From Candidatus Izemoplasma sp. (GTDB lineage: Bacteria > Bacillota_I > Bacilli_A > Izemoplasmatales > Izemoplasmataceae), in the NCBI GenBank assembly GCA_007117555.1, contig SKGI01000120.1:1-19769 (forward strand): a stretch of 19,769 nucleotides of DNA, written 5' to 3'. The notes beneath the pieces were generated by a model, which ran no database searches, was not told the origin of the DNA, and saw nothing but the letters and a program-made list of their open reading frames with translations. A program made the translations under genes and the position numbers. Of the stretch, positions 7,977-15,461 are shown one piece after another; positions within the stretch are counted from its first letter, which is position 1; each line of letters opens with the position of its first letter.

Positions 7977-8005
7977 TTGTCAGGTGTTAATAAACATGGT
8001 ATGAT
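7977..8005 (+). promoter_or_regulatory. Promoter for the GGDEF/HD-GYP gene
   Basis: TTGTCA (7977-7982), 17 bases, TATGAT (8000-8005), with a TGG extension directly before the -10. It sits 50-80 bases ahead of ATG 8057. Confidence 0.75.
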
Positions 8006-8056
8006 AGTTTTATAAGTTGAAGTTCAAGGACCAAAGGGAATACGGGAGGAAAAACT

Positions 8057-10519
8057 ATGAAACGTTGGGGACGCACGCAAACGATGCTGATGCTTTTGAT
8101 GGCTGCAGTATTTTTGGGTGCTTTTTTAACGATTTCTACGTTTACGAACCGTTTGCTTCCAACAAAACAATCTACCATTCTCATGCTCGAACGAGATCGG
8201 ATAACCGAAGAACTCGAACTTCAGTTTAGCACTTATGCAGAAGCGTTGCGCACCGTGGCGGATTTGGTGCGTAACCAACCCGAGAATGATACACTCTTTT
8301 ATACGATGATGGCCGACATGAATCAACGCAATGAAAGTGTCTACACGGTCTATTTTGGTCGACCTGACAATACCATGATTAATGTAAGCGGCTTTGTCCC
8401 ACCACCGGATTTTGATTTGACACAGCGTCCTTGGTACATCGCAGCGCTTGAAGCCGATTGCGTGGTGACTACCCATGCGTTTCTCAATGCAACGGAAGAC
8501 CGGATGATTGTGACACTCACGTATGCCGTCTATGATGAAGAGACCTTACTCGGCGTTATTGCGGCGGATATCGATCTCTTTACTATGCAAACGTTGATCG
8601 CAGAAAAGACCGTTGGCGATGCCGGTTATGCCTTTCTAATCGATCGGCAAGAACACTTAATTGCCCATCCAAATATCGATTTAAACGCACTGTCGCTAAT
8701 ACCCGCTAGTTCAATGATTGATGTGACAAACATGCCTTTTTCGGATGTCAAAATGATGTCGATTTTCGAAGGTGAAGGGGAAGGTGCAGTCACAACACAG
8801 TCTGTTTTTTGTGGCCAGTTCACACTCGGTGTTGTCATGCCAGCTTCTGAATTTAATGCAACACGACAGCTGATGTTTATGATGTCGATGGCGGCACTGC
8901 TTATTGTCACAACTTTAGGCATTGGGCTTGCACTTTTTCAACACCATCGTGTGCTTAAACCTGTGCAAGCGTTGCTGACTGATATCGGTCATATTAATCT
9001 CGCTACGCGCCTACAATACCGCTTGCCGGTAAAACCAGAGGAACAGTTTAAAGACTTACGCGTAGCACTTAATGCAGTTTTAGAAACAACCGAAAATCAT
9101 TATTTACATAAAATGCAAGCGGAGCGGTCGCTGTTGTTAGAAGGACAAAAATTGAAACTCATGTTGGACGCGAGTGAAGATATTTTATTTCAAATTAACC
9201 GCCGCAAACAGTACACAAGACTATCGGGTAAAAAACTTGCGATTTTTGACCACCCACCTGAGTATTATATAGGTAAAAGTATTCTCGAAGTATTTGGCGA
9301 TCGCGCCCTTGATCGTGACCGTATTTATGATCAAGTTCTAGAAGGTGAAACAAAGACGTACGATTGGCATACGACCGTTGCAGGTCAAACGGTGTATTTT
9401 TCGACAATTCTTTCACCGATTCGAAACGAAGAGGGGCGCATTGTCGGTGCAGCAGGGATAGCACGTGACGTGACCATTGAAAAAGAACGCCATCAAGAAA
9501 TAGAACGTCTAAGCTATCAAGATTTTCTAACCGGTGTGCAAAACCGCCGCTACTTCTCGAAAACATTATCTGATTACAACACGGCAAGTAAAATGCCTTT
9601 AGGGATTTTTATGATTGATGTGAATGGGTTGAAGATTTTTAATGATGTATACGGGCATGAAACCGGTGATCTCTTGTTAAAAACGATCGCAAAAACGTTA
9701 AAAAATCATCTCCCAAGACATCATGTATTAGCGCGCATCGGCGGGGATGAGTTTGCGGCAGTAATCCCAAACACCGATGCTAAAAGCATGCAAGCTTTGC
9801 AAGAAAACATGTTCGATCAAATCAACCAAACGCAATTGAAAGGCATTCCGTTATCTGTGTCGATTGGTTATGACATCAAAGCGCATAGTGATACAGCCGT
9901 CGGTGCGATTCTAAAGACTGCAGAAAACCGGATGTATCGTCATAAACTGCTCGAAGGCAAGAAAGCACGCCACCAAATGATCAATATCATGTTTGAGCAG
10001 TTGCTCGAAGCGTTTCCTCATGAGCGTGAGCACGCCAAAGCGGTTAGTCGTTTCGCGGTGGCAATGGGACAAGCGCTCGATTTTAATAACGATCGACTCA
10101 AGACGTTAGAGACAGCGGCACTGTATCATGATATTGGGAAAATAGCGCTGCGTCGCGAATTGCTTGATAAAACCGATCGCCTCACTAAAGAAGATCGCGA
10201 ACGATTAAAACAACATACAGAAACAGGGTATTTGTTGTTGCGGGCAGCGGACGCGTACGCTTCTTATGCAGAAACCGCCTTGTTTCATCACGAACATTAT
10301 GATGGTTCAGGTTACCCACAAGGCATAAAAGGTAAAGATATTCCCCTATTCTCAAGAATTGTTTGTATCGCCGAAGCCTACGATGCGATGACTCGTAAAA
10401 CGCCTTATCGCCCTAAACCGATGTCACCGGAGGTAGCACTTGCTGAACTACATAAACAGTCAGGAAAGCAATTTGATCCAGATTTAATTGAAGTGTTTTC
10501 AAAACAGGTAACCCTTTAG
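8057..10519 (+). CDS. Membrane Cache-PAS-GGDEF-HD-GYP protein (c-di-GMP turnover)
   Basis: This 820-residue membrane sensor has, in order: TM1 (about 10-30), an extracytoplasmic dCache-like domain (about 40-265, with DLTQRPWY and a GVIAADID strand), TM2 (about 272-294), a HAMP-like linker, a PAS domain (about 360-478), a GGDEF domain with intact RIGGDEF (GGDEF at 562-566), and an HD-GYP domain with HDIGK (H691-D692), HHEHYDGSGYP (GYP at 752-754) and a later YDAM. GGDEF domains make c-di-GMP from GTP and HD-GYP domains degrade it, so the protein could do either, set by a periplasmic-side or extracellular ligand. The RxxD inhibitory site before GGDEF is absent (RHHV instead). ATG 8057 has GGGAGGA upstream. 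It appears monocistronic, between its own promoter and a terminator. Ligand and net activity are unknown. Confidence 0.92.
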   Translation: MKRWGRTQTMLMLLMAAVFLGAFLTISTFTNRLLPTKQSTILMLERDRITEELELQFSTYAEALRTVADLVRNQPENDTLFYTMMADMNQRNESVYTVYFGRPDNTMINVSGFVPPPDFDLTQRPWYIAALEADCVVTTHAFLNATEDRMIVTLTYAVYDEETLLGVIAADIDLFTMQTLIAEKTVGDAGYAFLIDRQEHLIAHPNIDLNALSLIPASSMIDVTNMPFSDVKMMSIFEGEGEGAVTTQSVFCGQFTLGVVMPASEFNATRQLMFMMSMAALLIVTTLGIGLALFQHHRVLKPVQALLTDIGHINLATRLQYRLPVKPEEQFKDLRVALNAVLETTENHYLHKMQAERSLLLEGQKLKLMLDASEDILFQINRRKQYTRLSGKKLAIFDHPPEYYIGKSILEVFGDRALDRDRIYDQVLEGETKTYDWHTTVAGQTVYFSTILSPIRNEEGRIVGAAGIARDVTIEKERHQEIERLSYQDFLTGVQNRRYFSKTLSDYNTASKMPLGIFMIDVNGLKIFNDVYGHETGDLLLKTIAKTLKNHLPRHHVLARIGGDEFAAVIPNTDAKSMQALQENMFDQINQTQLKGIPLSVSIGYDIKAHSDTAVGAILKTAENRMYRHKLLEGKKARHQMINIMFEQLLEAFPHEREHAKAVSRFAVAMGQALDFNNDRLKTLETAALYHDIGKIALRRELLDKTDRLTKEDRERLKQHTETGYLLLRAADAYASYAETALFHHEHYDGSGYPQGIKGKDIPLFSRIVCIAEAYDAMTRKTPYRPKPMSPEVALAELHKQSGKQFDPDLIEVFSKQVTL

Positions 10520-10537
10520 AAACTTGAAAACATATAT

Positions 10538-10583
10538 AAAAAGCATGACTCGAACAAAGCTTTCTTTCGAGTCATGCTTTTTT
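10538..10583. terminator. Bidirectional terminator between the GGDEF/HD-GYP gene and hslO
   Basis: A 12-bp perfect stem (10543-10554 with 10566-10577, GCATGACTCGAA) is flanked by an A run on the left and six T on the right. It suits both the + strand gene ending at 10519 and the - strand hslO ending at 10595. Confidence 0.93.
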
Positions 10584-10594
10584 ACTTTGAGTGC

Positions 10595-11467
10595 TTACGT
10601 ACGTGTTTTAATTATCAGTTCAGAAAGCGCTTCTTTATCAAAATCATACGTTTGGCCGCAAAAATGACACGCAGTTTCTACATGGCCGTCTTCTTCTAAT
10701 AACTGTGTTAACTCTTCAGTGCCTAGCGCAATCAAGCCCCGTTCAAATTTAGCACGCTTACAATCGCACTGATATGCAAGAGGGACGGTTTCAAGTATCT
10801 TGTAAGCCTCTCCTGCGATGCGTTTAATGAAGTCTTCAGGGGTCGCCCCTTCTCGGAGTAAATCGGTGACGGGCGGTAATTGGGCGATGGCTGTTTCTAC
10901 AGCGCGCAATGTTTCTTCGCTACAACCTGGCAACACTTGGACTAAAAAGCCGCCCGCATGTTGAACCGTATGATCTGTTTCGACAAACACACCCACACCG
11001 ACCGCAGAAGGGATTTGTTCACTTGCCGTAAAGTAATAGGCAAAATCTTCACCGATTTCACCGGTTTGAAGTGGACTCGATGAGGTGAATGTATCGCGTA
11101 CTTTCAAGTCTTTAGTCACATGGATGAAGCCCTTGCCAACAGCTTGTCCAACATTGAGCTTGCCCGAATCATACTGAAGCATGACATGCGGATTCCCAAC
11201 ATACCCACGCACTTCACCACGTGTGTTAGTCGTCGCTAAAAGGCCTTTCAAAGGACCATCGGCCTCGATGCGCACCGTCATCGTTTGATCATCTTTAAGC
11301 ATTGTACCCATCATAGCTGAAACAGTTAAAAGACGCCCAAGCGCGGCGGCGGCTGTTGGCCAGAGGTCATGGATGGAGCGGGCCCTTTCACACAAAGCGG
11401 TTGTTTGCGCTGCATAAATTCGAATCGATTTATTAAAGGCCGTTGCTTTAATTAAAGTATCATGCAT
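10595..11467 (-). CDS. hslO: Redox-regulated chaperone Hsp33
   Basis: Hsp33 is a cytosolic holdase switched on by oxidation: four zinc-bound cysteines form disulfides and expose a client-binding surface. The 290-residue length matches the family. The C-terminal zinc module is intact, with CDC (C234, C236) and CHFC (C267, C270). The core shows VRIEADGPLKGLLA and the GFIHVTKDL strand usual for the family. I take ATG at 11467, preceded by GGTGA 5 bases upstream; a 20-residue in-frame extension to 11527 would cross the promoter -10 and is not expected. It is divergent from dusB and ends at a shared terminator. The predicted leader is very short (about 10 bases). Confidence 0.95.
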   Translation of the reverse strand: MHDTLIKATAFNKSIRIYAAQTTALCERARSIHDLWPTAAAALGRLLTVSAMMGTMLKDDQTMTVRIEADGPLKGLLATTNTRGEVRGYVGNPHVMLQYDSGKLNVGQAVGKGFIHVTKDLKVRDTFTSSSPLQTGEIGEDFAYYFTASEQIPSAVGVGVFVETDHTVQHAGGFLVQVLPGCSEETLRAVETAIAQLPPVTDLLREGATPEDFIKRIAGEAYKILETVPLAYQCDCKRAKFERGLIALGTEELTQLLEEDGHVETACHFCGQTYDFDKEALSELIIKTRT

Positions 11468-11483
11468 TGTTATCACCGCAAGC

Positions 11484-11492
11484 ATTATAGCA
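11484..11492 (-). promoter_or_regulatory. Extended -10 promoter for hslO
   Basis: On the minus strand TGC precedes a perfect TATAAT (11489-11484), 16 bases before the start codon. No good -35 is visible, which the TGn extension can offset. The short distance puts the ribosome site at the very 5' end of the transcript. Confidence 0.6.
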
Positions 11493-11549
11493 TGAAACAC
11501 CCAAAAAAGGGTTGATGGTAACAACAATTAGTTTACTTAAGAAAAAGGA

Positions 11550-11578
11550 TTGAAACACGCCCACGCTTATGGCACAAT
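11550..11578 (+). promoter_or_regulatory. Promoter for dusB
   Basis: TTGAAA (11550-11555), 17 bases, CACAAT (11573-11578), with TGG directly before the -10. It lies 24 bases before ATG 11602. Confidence 0.6.
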
Positions 11579-11601
11579 AAGAGAACATAGGAGTGATGAA
11601 C

Positions 11602-12582
11602 ATGTGGAAGATTGGTGATGTCACCATCCCTAATCGTGTGGTCGCGGCGCCGCTTGCAGGCATATCCAATGCAGCGTTTAGACGCATTGCACACGCGATG
11701 GGTGCGGGTCTGATTTATACAGAAATGATTAGTGATAAAGGCATTGAACATGGGAACCGAAGAACGGTGTCAATGCTTGATATAAGTCCTGATGAAGGGC
11801 TGGTGGCTTTACAACTTTTTGGTGCCGAGCATCAAAGCCTTGCACACGCGGTTAAACAAGTAGAAGCTTTATCGTCTGCACCGATTATCGACTTTAATCT
11901 CGGCTGTCCTGTCCCTAAAGTCGTCAAAGGCAATGGCGGTGCCTCACTCATGAAAGACATCGATCATGCGGCGGCTTTAGTTAAGACGATGGTTCAAGCG
12001 ACATCACGTCCTGTTACAGTTAAAATACGGGCAGGTTGGGATTTGAGTCAGCTGAATGCTGTCGATATGGCTAAAGCGCTTGAATCAGCGGGCGCGAAAG
12101 CGATTGCTGTACATCCACGTACCCGTGTACAAATGTATAAAGGGCAAGCGGATTGGTCGGTCATTAAAGCGGTCAAACAAGCGGTTCGTATTCCCGTTAT
12201 AGGAAACGGCGATATCAAACGCCCTGAAGATGCTGCACGCATGTTAGCGGAAACACAGTGTGATGCGGTTATGATCGGTCGGGCACTGTTTGGGAATCCT
12301 TGGCTTTTAAGATGGACCCGTGAGTATTTAGAGACAGGAGCGTATGATGCCAACATAACACTGGAAGAACGACTCGAAATGGTACGTCATCACGCAAGGT
12401 TGTTGATTGCAGAAAAAGGCGAACATGTCGCCATGCTCGAAATGCGTGGCCATGCGGCATGGTACTTAAAAGGACAACGTGATGCCACCGTATTCAAGCG
12501 TCACATCGCTGGAGTCAGTACGTTTGAAGCCCTTGAAAACTGGCTGAACGCCTATCAGGCACACATAAATAAAACAGGATGA
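11602..12582 (+). CDS. dusB: tRNA-dihydrouridine synthase
   Basis: This FMN-dependent enzyme reduces specific uridines in tRNA to dihydrouridine. The 326-residue protein opens with VVAAPLAGISNAAFR, the FMN-site start of Dus TIM barrels. The segment NLGCPVPKVVKGNGGASLM carries the catalytic Cys102, VKIRAGW follows, and GNGDI with MIGRALFGNPWL completes the FMN phosphate site. The DusB assignment rests on this pattern and Bacilli-type similarity; DusA/DusC are less likely. ATG 11602 has AGGAG (11589-11593) 8 bases upstream; GTG 11593 and ATG 11596 are too near that site. Its TGA lies inside the stem of the following terminator. It is divergent from hslO. Confidence 0.92.
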   Translation: MWKIGDVTIPNRVVAAPLAGISNAAFRRIAHAMGAGLIYTEMISDKGIEHGNRRTVSMLDISPDEGLVALQLFGAEHQSLAHAVKQVEALSSAPIIDFNLGCPVPKVVKGNGGASLMKDIDHAAALVKTMVQATSRPVTVKIRAGWDLSQLNAVDMAKALESAGAKAIAVHPRTRVQMYKGQADWSVIKAVKQAVRIPVIGNGDIKRPEDAARMLAETQCDAVMIGRALFGNPWLLRWTREYLETGAYDANITLEERLEMVRHHARLLIAEKGEHVAMLEMRGHAAWYLKGQRDATVFKRHIAGVSTFEALENWLNAYQAHINKTG

Positions 12583-12603
12583 GCAATGCGCATCCTGTTT
12601 TTT
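12572..12603. terminator. Bidirectional terminator between dusB and the ABC-F gene
   Basis: AAACAGGATG (12572-12581) pairs with CATCCTGTTT (12591-12600), followed by T to 12603. The dusB stop begins in the left arm, and the minus-strand gene ends at 12602 against the right arm. Confidence 0.9.
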
Positions 12604-14140
12604 ATGGGACCTCATGTAATCCGTCTTGATCGAGCAAAAGGACTGTGTCAAAGACTGCTTCAAGAAAGGTGCGGTCGTGGGTGACCGCCACAATACACCC
12701 AGCGAAATCCGCTAACAAAGTATGGACTTGTGGGGCACTGAGTGGGCTTAAGTTTCGCGTGGGTTCGTCTAAAATGAGCACATTGCAACCATCAAGAACC
12801 ATTTTTAACAAGTATAACTTACATTTTTGTCCACCACTTAACTGATGAGTTGGGGCTGTCATCTCTGCCCGTTCAAACTGCATCGCGCCCATCATTTTGC
12901 GCACTTTTGCTTCCCGTTCGCGATCCGGTTCTTCCATAAGAAAAGACAAGGCAGATCCCGCATTTTCTAACGTACTATAGTCTTGTGGCATCCAGCCAAC
13001 AATTAGAGAGGGTTGTTTTTTTAAGGTCTCAACGAGTCGTTTCAACAACGTTGTTTTACCGACCCCGTTTGTACCAATAATGCCTATTTTTTCGGCGCCT
13101 TTAATATCGAGCTTAATCGGACCAGATAAATGTCTACCTTCTATACTTAAGCTTGGCCAGTCAATTGTGCACACACGCCGCCCTTTTGGTAAAGCGTTCT
13201 CGGGAGAAAAATGCAGTTCGATGGGGAAGTCCGGTTCTGGTATGGGCGTGAAGTCTTCACGGTCTTTTTCAAATCGTTTTTCTTGGCTTTTGAGACTTTT
13301 CATCTTCTTCTTGAGTAGCCGCCCACCTGTTGGATTTCTGACAGCTTGATCTTGAAGATGTTTGGTACGTTCATAAATACGTTGGAAGCGCATCATCTTC
13401 TTTTGATAGTCTGCGCGTTCTTTTAAGGCTTGACGACGAGACTTTTCATAAGCAGACAAGGTCAAATCCCGATACGTGTCATAATCGACACGAAGAAAGG
13501 CCGACTCAGCTTTTGTTTTTTGATGGACACGGCGAAGATGAACAATACCTGTCGCGGTTTGACTGAGTAATCGTTCATCATGAGAGATATATAAGACGGC
13601 TTGTTCAGCCGTCGCAATAAAGTGTTCTAAAAATAAGATCGTGTCAAAATCAAGATCATTGGTCGGTTCATCAAGCAGTAAAATATCAGGCTCAGCTAAA
13701 AGCAGTTTGACAAGGCCAAGTTTGATGATTTCACCACCGCTATATTTTGATAAAATGCGGGTTTCATCGTACTGTGATTCTAAAAAATTGACTTGTCTTA
13801 AGGTGCGACTGAGTCGATCAAGCCACTCATAACGATAAGGTTCATAAGGGCCATCTGGCGTTGACTTAGTAAAATAGTCAAGCGGTGTGAAGGTGCCCCA
13901 CCGACTGCGGATATCTTGTTCAAGATAACCGATACGCCCATTCTTCATAACTTGGCCAGAGCCGTCTGCATAAGAGACAGAATCAGGATTTTCAAGCCAT
14001 TTTAGTAAGGTAGACTTCCCAGTGCCCTCGTGACCGATGATGGCAATTTTTTCACCTGGATTGACTGTGAAAGATAAAGCATTGACGAGTTCGTGACCTT
14101 CAGCACGTGTCCGCAAATTAATGTTTTGAGCCGATAACAT
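12602..14140 (-). CDS. ABC-F family ATPase (two ATP-binding cassettes, soluble)
   Basis: This 512-residue protein has two fused ABC ATPase domains and no membrane segments, as in the ABC-F group that acts on the ribosome (translation factors or target-protection resistance proteins). Cassette 1 has Walker A GHEGTGKS (36-43), signature YSGGE and Walker B with LLLDEPTNDLD. A charged helical linker (about 206-300, rich in Lys/Arg/Glu) follows, the interdomain part that reaches into the ribosomal E site. Cassette 2 has GTNGVGKTT, LSGGQ and LILDEPTRNLSPLS, where the usual NHLD after the Walker B is altered. It starts at 14140 with GAGGTG/AAAGG just ahead, 3 bases after the hflX stop, so it is probably cotranscribed with hflX. 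A resistance role is possible but cannot be shown here. Confidence 0.88.
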   Translation of the reverse strand: MLSAQNINLRTRAEGHELVNALSFTVNPGEKIAIIGHEGTGKSTLLKWLENPDSVSYADGSGQVMKNGRIGYLEQDIRSRWGTFTPLDYFTKSTPDGPYEPYRYEWLDRLSRTLRQVNFLESQYDETRILSKYSGGEIIKLGLVKLLLAEPDILLLDEPTNDLDFDTILFLEHFIATAEQAVLYISHDERLLSQTATGIVHLRRVHQKTKAESAFLRVDYDTYRDLTLSAYEKSRRQALKERADYQKKMMRFQRIYERTKHLQDQAVRNPTGGRLLKKKMKSLKSQEKRFEKDREDFTPIPEPDFPIELHFSPENALPKGRRVCTIDWPSLSIEGRHLSGPIKLDIKGAEKIGIIGTNGVGKTTLLKRLVETLKKQPSLIVGWMPQDYSTLENAGSALSFLMEEPDREREAKVRKMMGAMQFERAEMTAPTHQLSGGQKCKLYLLKMVLDGCNVLILDEPTRNLSPLSAPQVHTLLADFAGCIVAVTHDRTFLEAVFDTVLLLDQDGLHEVP

Positions 14141-14143
14141 CCT

Positions 14144-15385
14144 TTACACCTCATACGCGGTATACTGATGTCTAATATGAATCGGTACTCTGACGGTACA
14201 TAATGTTCCGGTCTCGTCTTCTGTTTTACTTAAAAGTTCGCCATGTCGCAACAAGGCATGTAACGTTGAATGCGCATGATAAGGAAACTTATAAACAACC
14301 GTTGCACTGCCTTGTGATAACATCGTGGCGAGTGTTTGGAAGAGTCGCTCAAGACCCGCACCTGTTTTGAGAGATAGATTCACACTTGGTGTGAGACCAT
14401 GTGGTAAAGGGTCGTGGGTTAAGTCAGTTTTATTAAAAACATATAAAGTTTCGATTTCATGCGCACCAAGTTCTTCAAGGACTTGGCGAGTCGTTTCGAT
14501 TTGATTCATGTAATGGGGATCGGCATAGTCGATGACATGGATGAGTAAGTCGGCTTCGCGAATTTCTTCAAGTGTCGATTTGAACGCTTCGACTAAGTCA
14601 TGGGGCAGCTCAGAAATAAACCCTATTGTATCGGTCAAGATAAAAGGTGGACAATGCTCTAGTTCAATGCGACGACTCGCTGTTTCTAAGGTCGCAAACA
14701 ATTGATCTTTCACCACAACATGTTTATCTTGGTCCTGTTTATCATGGCGAATCAAGGTGTTGACTAACGTACTTTTCCCGGCATTGGTGTAGCCGACGAC
14801 TGCGACCGTTTTTAACCCAGATTTAAGCCGCTTTCGACGGTTTTGTTGACGCACGCGTACGATTGACTTAAGCGCTTTGCGCAATGTGCGCATTTCCGCT
14901 TCGATTTTCCGGCGATCAAGTTCGATTTTTTTCTCACCAGGCCCCCGTGAACCGATGCCACCTTGTTGGCGGCCAAAAGACGCATGCATAGAATTGAGCC
15001 GTGGCAATAAATAGCGGAGCTGAGCAATTTCTACTTGTAACATCGCTTCTTTCGTTTGGGCTCGACGTGTAAAAAGCTCTAAAATCAGCAATGTTCGGTC
15101 GATGACACGAATATCAAGTGCATCTTCAAGATTACGGATTTGAGAGCCGGTCAGCTCATCGTTGCTGATGATTAGATCTACGGCATGTTCAGAAATGAAT
15201 AGTCGCATCTCTTCTACTTTCCCGGATCCAAACTTAGTGGCGGCAGTGGCCATTTTCTGGTCTTGTGTTAAGCGGCCCACGACAGAAAGCCCTACCGTTT
15301 CAGCTAGGGCTTGTAGTTCATCAAGATACAGATCCAATCGTTTTTTCGGAAAACGATCTAATCCGACTAATAATGCATTAGGCAT
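14144..15385 (-). CDS. hflX: GTPase HflX (ribosome-splitting, stress-associated)
   Basis: HflX is a GTPase that binds the 50S subunit and splits or rescues stalled ribosomes, notably under heat stress. The 413-residue protein has the HflX N-terminal domain, the signature SRGPGEKKIELDRR (about 146-159), then the G domain: G1 GYTNAGKS (198-205), G3 DTIGF and G4 NKTD. The start is ATG 15385, with GGAGGA (15396-15391) 5 bases ahead; a longer frame to 15406 would cover that ribosome site. It has its own extended -10 promoter after the nrdJ terminator and leads into the ABC-F gene 3 bases beyond its stop, so two ribosome-acting proteins likely share an operon. Confidence 0.95.
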   Translation of the reverse strand: MPNALLVGLDRFPKKRLDLYLDELQALAETVGLSVVGRLTQDQKMATAATKFGSGKVEEMRLFISEHAVDLIISNDELTGSQIRNLEDALDIRVIDRTLLILELFTRRAQTKEAMLQVEIAQLRYLLPRLNSMHASFGRQQGGIGSRGPGEKKIELDRRKIEAEMRTLRKALKSIVRVRQQNRRKRLKSGLKTVAVVGYTNAGKSTLVNTLIRHDKQDQDKHVVVKDQLFATLETASRRIELEHCPPFILTDTIGFISELPHDLVEAFKSTLEEIREADLLIHVIDYADPHYMNQIETTRQVLEELGAHEIETLYVFNKTDLTHDPLPHGLTPSVNLSLKTGAGLERLFQTLATMLSQGSATVVYKFPYHAHSTLHALLRHGELLSKTEDETGTLCTVRVPIHIRHQYTAYEV

Positions 15386-15410
15386 AAGAATCCTCCTCAT
15401 GTACACCCTG

Positions 15411-15419
15411 ATTATATCA
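15411..15419 (-). promoter_or_regulatory. Extended -10 promoter for hflX-abcF
   Basis: On the minus strand TGA precedes a perfect TATAAT (15416-15411), 25 bases before the hflX start and downstream of the nrdJ terminator. No consensus -35 is seen at 17 bases. Confidence 0.65.
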
Positions 15420-15430
15420 AGCTTTCATTC

Positions 15431-15461
15431 AAAAAGAAAGAAGCGTCAAAACGACGCTTCT
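15431..15461 (-). terminator. Terminator after nrdJ
   Basis: Read on the minus strand, AGAAGCGTC (15461-15453) pairs with GACGCTTCT (15447-15439) around a 5-base loop, followed by a T-rich tract (TTCTTTTT). The nrdJ stop codon overlaps the first arm. Confidence 0.85.

Noticed and set aside
11499..11512. ACCC-A6-GGGT dyad between hslO and dusB as a terminator or operator
   Set aside because: The stem is only 4 bp, it lies between divergent promoters rather than after a gene, and it matches no known operator.
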